Assembly (NCBI GenBank): GCA_003427395.1
Contig: BFEA01000120.1
Coordinates: 1,961,360 to 2,010,527, forward strand
Length of the DNA: 49,168 bases
Origin: Chara braunii
Lineage: Eukaryota > Streptophyta > Charophyceae > Charales > Characeae
Direction: 5' to 3'
A program made the translations under genes and the position numbers. The notes under the pieces were generated by a model. The model was not told the origin of the DNA, made no database searches, and worked only from the letters and a program-made list of their open reading frames with translations. Positions 41,362-49,168 of the stretch are shown here, in pieces; position 1 is the first letter of the stretch; every line of letters begins with the position of its first letter.

Positions 41362-43118
41362 TCAACGCTTTTCCATGTTATAGGGTAGGCTCGGAGGAAT
41401 ACCTCAGGTTTTTCCGAGGCGGGATCTACGGTTTGGATCATTCCTACCCGGTTTGCTTCGTGCACCTTTGAGGTCGAGGGTTGTGACTCTTCGTTTGTGG
41501 GTAGGTCTCGTAGGACCGGCTTTTTGCCCTTTCGACTTTTCTTGAACCGGCGCCTGTTCTTGAGGCATCGTTCGATCAACTTTTCGTTAGCCGCTTCGGA
41601 AATGGTTAGCAGATAGGGAATAGGGACGGGGATCCGTAGATCCAAAGCCTTCAAGGCATCCAACACGTCGATGTGACCGTCTTTGTACTCAGGGCCAGGG
41701 GCCATGAGATCTTCGAACCCCGGCTGCCAAGGCCCGAGGTCGCTTTCCTCGGTAATCCTTTGGACGTGACGTATCACTCCAATGGTCCCAGGTTCGAACA
41801 TCGCCGCAGCCATATACTCATCGGGTCCTATCTCGGTGGCTGCAGGGGTCACCATTTCCGTTGTTCCAGTATCCATCACCGTGGCTACCCTCCCTTGTCC
41901 TGGAGCGGTTGGAGCAGCTAACGGGATTTGGGAAGGTCCGATGGGCCTCGCGGGCCCATTCTGAGTTCGAGGTTTCGGACAGTCTTTCGCAAGGTGGCCC
42001 GGCTGATTGCAGTTGTAGCACCGCAGAGGCTGGGCGACTCCTGCTGCGGCTGGTCGGGTCATAGGGGTACCGGCGGCCATGGCAGTTTGCTGTCGTTGCG
42101 CAGCTGCCACCCATTGTCGCTGCAAGTTTTGAACGAGTTCCGTCAGCGGGGCCACTACCGTGACCAGCTGGGCCGCGACCTCTTTCATTGATATTTCGTC
42201 CTCGTCCCGGCCTCCTTGAGCTTGACCAGAGTGTCGGGAGGTCGACGCGGAAGACGAAATTTTTTGATCCGAACTCTTCTTTGCCGGTCCTAACCCGAAG
42301 CGATCCTCGAACATGCGCGCCGTAGCGGAGTAGCTATGGCGTCAGACACCCGAAGGGTCGTCTTCGTCGGACTCCGAATCCTGACCTACATCGTAATTTT
42401 CCTTCCCATATTTAATGGCATACTGAATGAGCTCAGTCAGGGTATGTTCTATCGGATTGCATTTCTTGCGGATCTTCTTCCGCAAGCGAGAATCGGACAG
42501 TCCCCTAACGAAATCAGTCCGCACCATCTTTTCATCGACCCCAGAACGTTCGGCTAAGTAAATAAAACGCTCTGCATATCTGGCCAAGGTTTTCCGAGGC
42601 TGCTGCATATATTCTTTTATCAGGCGAAGGCACTGTCCAGGTGTGATGTGATCAAAACGCTCGAGAAACTTTCGTTGGAAGGTTAGCCAATTAGTGTAGG
42701 GGTTCTACCCATACCNCAGGCGAAGGCACTGTCCAGGTGTGATGTGATCAAAACGCTCGAGAAACTTTCGTTGGAAGGTTAGCCAATTAGTGTAGGGGTT
42801 CTACCCATACCACTCAAAAGCGGTTCCGGCTAACCTCCCCGGGATTCGTTCTCGGAGCAACTGGTCCGACCAGCCCTGGGCTTTCAAGGCGGCTAGCCAG
42901 GTGCAAGGGTCGGTTTCATCCTCGGAAAAGATGGGAACTTCGGAGGGAGGAGGTACAAAATACAGGGGATGATTGGCCATCACCGCGTGGTTATCGCCGT
43001 CGTTTCCACCCCCAATTCCGGGTTCCACCATCACGGGAGGCGGATCTCCAGCCCGGCCTCTCGCTCGGTTCTGGTTGCTATTCGCGGGCCGGCGTCGACG
43101 GGGAGCCAGCCTACTCAA
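41361..43118 (-). pseudogene. Ty3/Gypsy gag of the second element
   Basis: The minus-strand frame starts MSRLAPRRRRPAN at 43118. It contains a retrotransposon gag domain (AFEWYG, then NPYTNWLTFQRKFLERFDH, ARYAERFIYLAERSGVDE, LRKKIRKK) and ends with a CCHC knuckle CYNCNQPGHLAKDC (about 41990-42025) plus a Pro-rich tail. In-frame stops occur at 42801-42803 and 42342-42344, all in one frame. A 95-base exact duplication with an N between copies (42621-42811) lies inside the gag domain and is probably an assembly error. Confidence 0.9.
42621..42811. repeat. Exact 95-bp tandem duplication separated by N
   Basis: 42621-42715 and 42717-42811 are identical, starting CAGGCGAAGGCACTGTCCAG, with a single N at 42716. 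Perfect identity joined by an N points to overlapping contig ends placed side by side. Confidence 0.92.
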
Positions 43119-43210
43119 AATGAGAGAAATCTAAGAATAAAAAGATCAAAAAGGAAAAACTCCTAAACAAGGTAATCGTCCTAGGAAAACCTCGGAGCCG
43201 AAACGAATCA

Positions 43211-43222
43211 TCTCTGATACCA
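43211..43222 (-). promoter_or_regulatory. Primer-binding site of the second Ty3 element
   Basis: TGGTATCAGAGA on the minus strand, 93 bases upstream of the gag start, matches the initiator-Met type site at 11 of 12 positions. The 5' LTR should begin at about 43223, but a clear CA terminus is not visible. Confidence 0.8.
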
Positions 43223-45470
43223 ACCTCACGCCCCGTCGCGGCTTTCCGTACTGGGTCGCCGATCAGAGTAGAAGGGGGTGTGGCCAAGGATTTTTGGCCA
43301 TGGGGGTTGAGTCTCCCGGTAGGAATGGGAGTCTCTCGTTTCGGGGCCGATAGGTTTCCCCCGACTGGGGCTCGATCCTTGGTCAGGATTACCAAAAACA
43401 AAAGGGGAGGAGAACGGGGTGAACGGACGGGTCCGACCCGGTTTCTCTAGCTGGGGAAAAAGGAGAGGGACGGAGGACCTATTCCTCACCGGGCCTGCTC
43501 GGCAAGGGGCGATGGATTCCCCCACGCAGATTCTCAATCCTCGTCATCGGGTTCGTCGAGGCCTCGGGGACTCACGACCGTGGGAACTCGGCGCGCGCGG
43601 GCTGTCGCCGCAGTCGAGGTACGGAAACAGGCAGGGAGAGAGCTCCGGCGTCCCGGGATAGTTCAGGGAACCGGGCGGCTCCTTCGTACCCCAGAACCAG
43701 CCTTCGCCACGAGCAGGAGTCCCCCTGCTGGCACCAACGACAACCAAATTGGGGGCGCCACGCGGCGCAAGCCGCAGACCAAGGGAGCACCGTCAGGTCG
43801 GTGTAAGGCAGTATAAGGGGCGGGGAAGAAAAGTGGTCTATCAGCGCAAACCCTTCCCCCGCGATGTGGCAAGCCCGTTCAGGGTTGCGCCAGTGAAGCT
43901 GCTCCGTGCGTCGTAGGGCACTCCGTACGTCCGCGTCGCAGTAGACGCTGTCGTCGTCGACGATGGGGAAAATCGGGAGTGCACTGCGACGCGCGGAGTC
44001 GGGGTAAGTGCACGGGTGAGAACCCGTGCTTGATTGGAAATCTGTCTCCATACAAAGAGTGACAACGTCTCTCTCTCTCTCGTGTCTGACACCACTCAAC
44101 CATAGGGGTCCGAGCGGAGGGGCGGAGCCGTTTGCTGACCACCTTCCACGGGCACAGCGAACGTTTCCAGTCCTCAACAGCGATGCGCCACGTCAGACGT
44201 CGGCGCCGCGGGACTCCGACTCGAGCGCGCAGGACAAGAGGAATCACTTCGGTATGCGAAGGCCCTCGCCCTACGCGATCGAGCAACGGAACTAACAGGG
44301 GAACGAGGCAAAAGGAAAAAGAGGTACGATGGCCGACTTAATCATGCATCCAGGCAGATAATCGCAACGCAATACCCAAGGACCACATACATGCATACGC
44401 AGACTCACACCCCTTCACAGACCATCTCACCGCGACTCACTCCCAATGTCTCCCATGCATACAACCGATTACCCACTCGATGGGACATTGCGTACATCTC
44501 AAGGAGACAGAGCAGCAATGGAGAAAAAAAAGCGAGTTTCCTTGTACACAAAATTTTTCAATTGGCTGACGCCCTCAGGCGCAGCCGCAAACTTCCCAAG
44601 GACCACCGACCACCATAGCCACAAGACCCTGTCGTGATCGGCGTCCGGTCTCCACCACTGCTCAATCGCTCCAGCTGGCTTACCCCGAGTCTATCGCTAA
44701 GCCCGACCCACGTCGTCACTCCGCCCGTAACTTGGGCTCGTCAAGCCTGTTCGGCGTCGTGGACGTTCGCGCATAGCTCGCGCAGCATTGCAGCCGAGAT
44801 CAAAGAGGAGGAGAGGAGGGGGTTGCGAAAATTTATAGCGTGGGAGGCGGCGAGTTGTCAGCGCGAGGTGTGGGCCGCGCCGGTTGTAGACGAGCAGGAC
44901 AGAAGAAGGGTGCAGGGTTTCGGAAGAGGTGTTCCGCGGAGTCATGTGGTCGGGCGTGATTGGGGTGTTCGTTCAAGTGGTGCGCCTTTTCGCCTTCCAC
45001 ATTGATCCCCGCATCCCAACTACGCAGCCATTCACTCGCAGAGGAAGATGGGGTGGGGATCGAGCTGGGCATAGGGAAAGACGAAGAGTCCTGCATGGGG
45101 GAAACGCGCGTAGCAAGAAAGGAAGATGGCGCGGGGATGCAAAGCAAGAAATGGGGGTGCAAGGCCCACGAAGAAGTCGAAACTTAGGTGCGCGCGCAAA
45201 AATTCAAAAAGTCCCAACCGAAACCGTTTCTTGGTTTTCATACCGCGGCCGCTATTCGTCCGCACGGGAGTTATTAACCAAAGAAAATTGAAAGAGCCGT
45301 TACAAAAAGAAAACAAAAGTAAAAAGAAAGAAAAAACATTTTTTGTTCGCATCCGTACTTCGGGGTTTCCGGCGGATTTTTCTTCAAGGATACGGCAAGC
45401 CGCGCGGTACGGTTCTGAGCTTATCACAAACTACGTGGTAGGGATCGGAAGTGAAGCGTCGCGATGAACG
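43223..45470 (-). other. Probable 5' LTR region of the second Ty3 element, GC-rich
   Basis: By position the LTR must lie here. A GCTATAAATTTT box on the minus strand at about 44830-44842 would suit its promoter. Its right end cannot be fixed because no second LTR copy is in the window. Many frames are open in this GC-rich stretch but none has a known domain. Confidence 0.45.
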
Positions 45471-45977
45471 AACCTGTACCTGGTCGACCACCCGTCTTCC
45501 CCCGACCACAACCGGTGCATTGTTTTTCGGTATACTTTTCCATGCGCTTCGTGCCTAACCCAATAGACCTGATTTTGTGCCTTCCATTTCACGGCATGAA
45601 TTGAACCTAGTAAAGGACAAGCATGGATTCAATTTCATATACGTTACGATCTGTTTGCCCTTGTATTTGTTATTTTTTATGTAGAAACTGTCTTTTTGTA
45701 TCCCTGGGCTGTAAGTTTTCATTCATTAGGTATTTCAGCTTTTATAGTGGGTACTCGGAAAAGAGATCCCATTATGGCATTTTGTTCTTTGCACCTGTTG
45801 ATTGAGCTCCAATTCAATAACACAAAAAAAAGTGAATCTTTGAGGTTGAACTTCTATTCTAGCTGGCCGGTCTCCAAGGTAAATACGAAATCGGCATGTC
45901 AACAACAGCACCATTGGCTTCTGAGATCGTGGGGTCAAAAGGAATCAGTTTGCAGCCGCGACTACATACGGCCAACT
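45471..45977. other. No recognised gene
   Basis: Short T-rich frames only. Confidence 0.4.
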
Positions 45978-46005
45978 TGAACTAATCTTGGCCAAGATTA
46001 GTTCA
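45978..46005. repeat. Perfect 28-bp palindrome
   Basis: The left half TGAACTAATCTTGG is followed at once by its exact reverse complement with no spacer. Confidence 0.95.
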
Positions 46006-46295
46006 GTAGGAAATTCAATGCAGTACTAGGTCATGATAAGGTCCAGGTTGCAGAAAGAGCACACTCCCCCCAAAACTCTATGATCTACTTCCATCCTGCG
46101 GACTGAAAAGCAACCGAGTGTTCAGGCTGTTCGACTATTCACGAATCACGAGCCAGGGGGACAAGATCTGAAGATCAGTTGGCAGTGTGCCACTGTGTAA
46201 TCACCGCTGCCAACTGACTGATTCCTCTCACGGAGTCTGACCCCATGGTCTCGGAAACCATTTGTGTTGCTGTCAAAGTGCCAATTTTGGATGAG

Positions 46296-46464
46296 ATCCC
46301 ACTGGCAAAGAGGATAATTGTAGTAAGTGTCTGAATGTGGACGTGTTTGTGGACAGGTGCGAAAAATTGTGATTGATCTACAGTAACTTTTTTGCACCTC
46401 CGCATGGAACACGTCCAGATTCAGACGCTTCTTCCAATCCTCTTTACTGGTGGCCCAGTGGGAT
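46296..46464. repeat. Foldback hairpin repeat, copy 2
   Basis: The left arm starts ATCCCACTGGCAAAGAGGAT and the right arm ends with its imperfect inverse at CAGTGGGAT. The inner arms share CTGAATSTGGACGTGTT with the hairpin at 1626-1748. Arms are about 75 bases with a loop near 46365-46385. Confidence 0.7.
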
Positions 46465-46560
46465 ATGGCCCTTTGTCTTTACCTTCAGGGTCCTGTAAGT
46501 AGAATAGAAGTTCGCAGTTGTCTTTCAAATTGTGACTCCGCTTGGAGCTGTTGTGGTATT

Positions 46561-46690
46561 GGGCCTCGCTACACTACTTTCCAAATGTGCGAAATGAGAC
46601 TGAGTCCACTGCTATAACATGGAAAGATACATTCCCATGATGCCATCCTTTTTGTCTTTTGTGCTTGTGGAAAGTAGTGCAGCGAGGCCC
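46561..46690. repeat. Inverted repeat in the LINE tail
   Basis: GGGCCTCGCTACACTACTTT... (46561-46583) is inverted at 46668-46690 with one mismatch in 23 bases and a loop of 84 bases. The right copy coincides with LINE coding sequence, so the left copy is likely an inverted duplicate of it. Confidence 0.8.
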
Positions 46691-47715
46691 ATTGTCTCTT
46701 GATCCTTCAACAGTTTGGCGTTTCTTCCCTGACATACCACCCAGAGCAAGATGGACCTAGCAACGTGGGCTACATAGCCCCACCCACTCTTTGTATTGAA
46801 GTCTGTGGATAACAGTCTTGTGAGAATCCATTCCTCATTCCAATTGAAAGTATTGTTTGTCCATTTATGTCAGTGTTCCTTCCACCATTTCCACATCTAC
46901 TGGGCCACCGGGCACTCCGCAAACAGGCGGCGTGGAGTTTCCACATGCAGTCTACATTGGGCACAAATTGTGCCTATCTCTGTGCCTCCTTCCCATAACC
47001 AATTGGTCGTAGGATCAATCCCCGGGGCACGCGAAAGCATCCACGTGAGGCCTGCATGCTTCCTGGAAAAAAGACATGATTGGAGTTGTTCCCACAGTTT
47101 ATGTACCTGACTCCGTTCGGGACTTTGGGAGAGGCCCAAGGATAGTTTTAGTTTTTGCAAAAGCTATTCTTCTGATTCCAAGGGTCCCTTGAGGAGGGTT
47201 GAGCCAAGTTTTGGCGAGTAGAACTCTAGGGTGGTTACTTTGCACTGAGGTGAAGTGTCCCTCCAATATCGATTGTGTGGGACGATCTTCATAAGGTGGG
47301 CTGAAGCACCCCCACATAGTAGTTGGGCTATCATCCCCCCTTGCTGTCTCTGAGGAGGGACTACTCTGATTTGTGATAGCAGTCACAGTCCGTTTTTTTT
47401 GTAGTAATTTTTTTTTATAGAGGGCGGCAGTCTTGAGATATATCCACAGGTGATCGCCCCTGGGCAATTCGAGATTTTTATGGAAGTTATTATGGTAGAT
47501 TATATGTTATGATCATGACTTATTGAGCTTCCTTATTGACCTAAGCCTTATGTTGTGGCAGGTATGTTGTTGTACCTGTGTATAAGATATGGTCCCCACT
47601 TCTCTGTCCTATTTCACCCATTCCTCCACGATTACCATGTTATTTTCATTTGAAATATCTTAGCAAACCTTTTTTTTTCCCCCTCGGAGCTTGAAGACCC
47701 CATCTAAGTACTTTG

Positions 47716-47809
47716 ATACCAAATTAGATTCACTAGCCTATTGTGAATCAGCAGCTCCTTCCATACCAAATTAGATTCACTAGCCTATTGTGAAGCAGCA
47801 GCTCCTTCC
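47716..47809. repeat. 47-bp tandem duplication inside the LINE
   Basis: ATACCAAATTAGATTCACTA... begins at 47716 and again at 47763 with one mismatch. It breaks the LINE frame. Confidence 0.9.
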
Positions 47810-48710
47810 ATTCTTCAAGGATCGCTGACACTAGATCTTCCGCCCTCGATCGTACATAGTACCACAATCTGCCCAACTTTTCTCTCCGCTCCTTCTCCCC
47901 CAACCACCTTCCTTCTTCGTCCTCCCAAATATCTTTTATCCTTACTACTCCCGGTTCAACCCATTTTCTGCCAAAATAACCTTTTGCGGTGTTGGCATGG
48001 AAGGGTTCGCCTGTTCACTGTTTAGTCAACAACACGGGAATTGTCAAACAAGTTCCGTTTGAGAACCGAGCTTTTGGAGTCGACTACAATGCATCCCGGT
48101 CCGAGTTTCCTCCAGGCTTTCGGGATGTCAGATGTCACTTGAGAGGACGAGCCTCTACGCAGGAAAGAGTCTATATGGACACGAGTCCAAACGTCTTCCT
48201 CCCGTATTGACTTCGAGTCGTGCTTTAAGATGTATTTGGTAATTGCTACCCAAGTTCTCACATCCTTCAGGGTTAATACTCCAATCATCCATTTCCCCAA
48301 AAAGATTCAGATTGTGGTTCGCTTGGTCTATGATGCCTAGGCTACCCTGGGTGTATGGGGCTGTTACTTTCTTCGTACTTACCTTCCTTTCGGTCTGGAT
48401 TCTACGAAATTATAGATACCTTGCAGGCCTGCATCCAATTCTAAGATTTTTTAGACGGTAGCTTTAGAGGAAAATAATCTGATGGCAAAGATAAACCAGA
48501 GGACAGAGAAGATAAAGGTGTTAAGCACCAGTGTTCGTCCAAACATCGAGAGACCAAAAGGAGGTATGGCAACATTCTAATCTCTACTGTACTTTCCCAA
48601 GCAATATGGCAACCTAGGTCCATTGATACTTTGAGAAGGAGACTTGGATTCCCAGGTATCAGTCTGCTATGTTCCCTTGCACCGTTTTCATTCCCCAATC
48701 TGTTTCGAGC

Positions 48711-49168
48711 TCTTGGGAGCTAGATGAAAAAAAATGATGGACTTATCCCAGTTAACTCCCACTTCTTAGAGCAGACAAAAATAAAAACATTCCCACAAGA
48801 AATGAGAGTTGAAAAAACATTACATTTTCAAAAAATCCTTCATATTGGCCGCGGGGGGGAGGTCGATGTTCCACTGCGCGCCGGATTTGGGGTCGAAGTT
48901 TCGATGCGGGCTGGCGGATGAAGGCGATCGACAGTGGGTGGGCGTGCAGAGTGGCGCGCGTACCGAATTGTTCACAACGCGCCACTAAACGAGAGAGCGC
49001 GCCCACGGGGCCGGGTACACGACGGGCGATGATGGAAGGGAATATCTCGAAGCGCCCGCCGTTGGATATCAAGAACGCGTCGTTTTGTGCCCCGCCCTTT
49101 TTTTTTTTTGCGAAAATTGTGTTTTCGACGGTTTTTTTTTTTTCCCCCCAATTTCTTTTTTTTCTTTG
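48711..49168. other. No recognised gene; GC-rich patch and poly-T tracts
   Basis: 48850-49080 is GC-rich and open on the minus strand (48752-49072) without any known domain. The end is T-rich. Confidence 0.4.

Larger units (their letters stand above)
46530..48710 (-). pseudogene. LINE (non-LTR retrotransposon) ORF2, C-terminal remnant
   Basis: Minus-strand frames broken by many shifts still read as the post-RT part of a plant-type LINE ORF2. In order: NTFIFSVLWFIFAIRLFSSK (about 48500), MGKWMIGVLTLKDVRTWVAI (48300), KAWRKLGPGCIVVDSK (48100), WVEPGVVRIKDIWEDEEGRW (47950), WLWEGGTEIGTICAQC then RRLFAECP (46900-46990; the zf-RVT Cys cluster), and WKWWKEHWHKWTNN (46870). The RT catalytic core and the endonuclease are absent. 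A 47-bp tandem duplication at 47716-47809 shifts the frame. LINE machinery of this kind could have produced the U6 pseudogene and SINE seen elsewhere in the window. Confidence 0.78.

Noticed and set aside
48752-49072. 106-codon GC-rich minus-strand frame
   Set aside because: No recognisable domain; openness is expected from the GC-rich composition.
1-49168. CRISPR array, operon structure or prokaryotic gene cluster
   Set aside because: No regularly spaced identical repeats with unique spacers and no dense same-strand gene runs; all long frames are transposon-derived.

Overview
The window looks like a repeat-dominated stretch of a plant or streptophyte-alga nuclear genome. Support comes from one spliced exon of a conserved eukaryotic enzyme, a plant-type U6 snRNA copy, tRNA-derived SINEs, LTR retrotransposons with initiator-Met-type primer sites, and a LINE. 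The gag and pol proteins resemble predicted proteins I remember from Chara braunii, so a charophyte is my best guess, but this cannot be tested here. A run of N (16738-17152) and single Ns show it is a draft assembly.

Layout. 1-772: intron and last exon of a GH116 (GBA2-like) non-lysosomal glucosylceramidase, the only conserved host gene I can name. 773-7235: non-coding DNA rich in inverted and tandem repeats, a U6 retropseudogene with a 30-bp target duplication, and a complete SINE with a 17-bp target duplication. 7236-16156: a full-length Ty3/Gypsy chromovirus on the minus strand, with two 1.1-kb LTRs, primer site, polypurine tract, gag, and pol (protease, RT, RNase H, integrase, chromodomain). 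Gag and pol lie in different frames joined by a canonical -1 slippery heptamer. All coding domains are interrupted by stops. 17274-22264: three copies of a repeat carrying a hammerhead ribozyme core, one with all parts of a type III hammerhead; two copies flank an hAT-like non-autonomous transposon. A palindromic repeat and a fossil Ty3 pol lie in the same stretch. 22300-30000: AT-rich DNA with a duplicated exon-like unit and degenerate minisatellites. 30000-39400: mostly unrecognised, with a 1.08-kb tandem duplication and dispersed repeats. 40003-43222: remains of a second Ty3 element (gag and protease, minus) interrupted by an oppositely oriented protease-RT linker fragment. 46500-48700: decayed C-terminal part of a LINE ORF2 on the minus strand, next to long hairpins.

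Apart from the GH116 exon, nearly all recognisable coding sequence is transposon-derived and inactive. The Ty3 element supplies RT/IN functions in cis for its family. The LINE type of machinery is the likely source of the U6 and SINE insertions. The strongest candidate for something unusual is the hammerhead-bearing repeat family; next is the gag-pol frameshift site with a bZIP-like minisatellite in the same element's leader.
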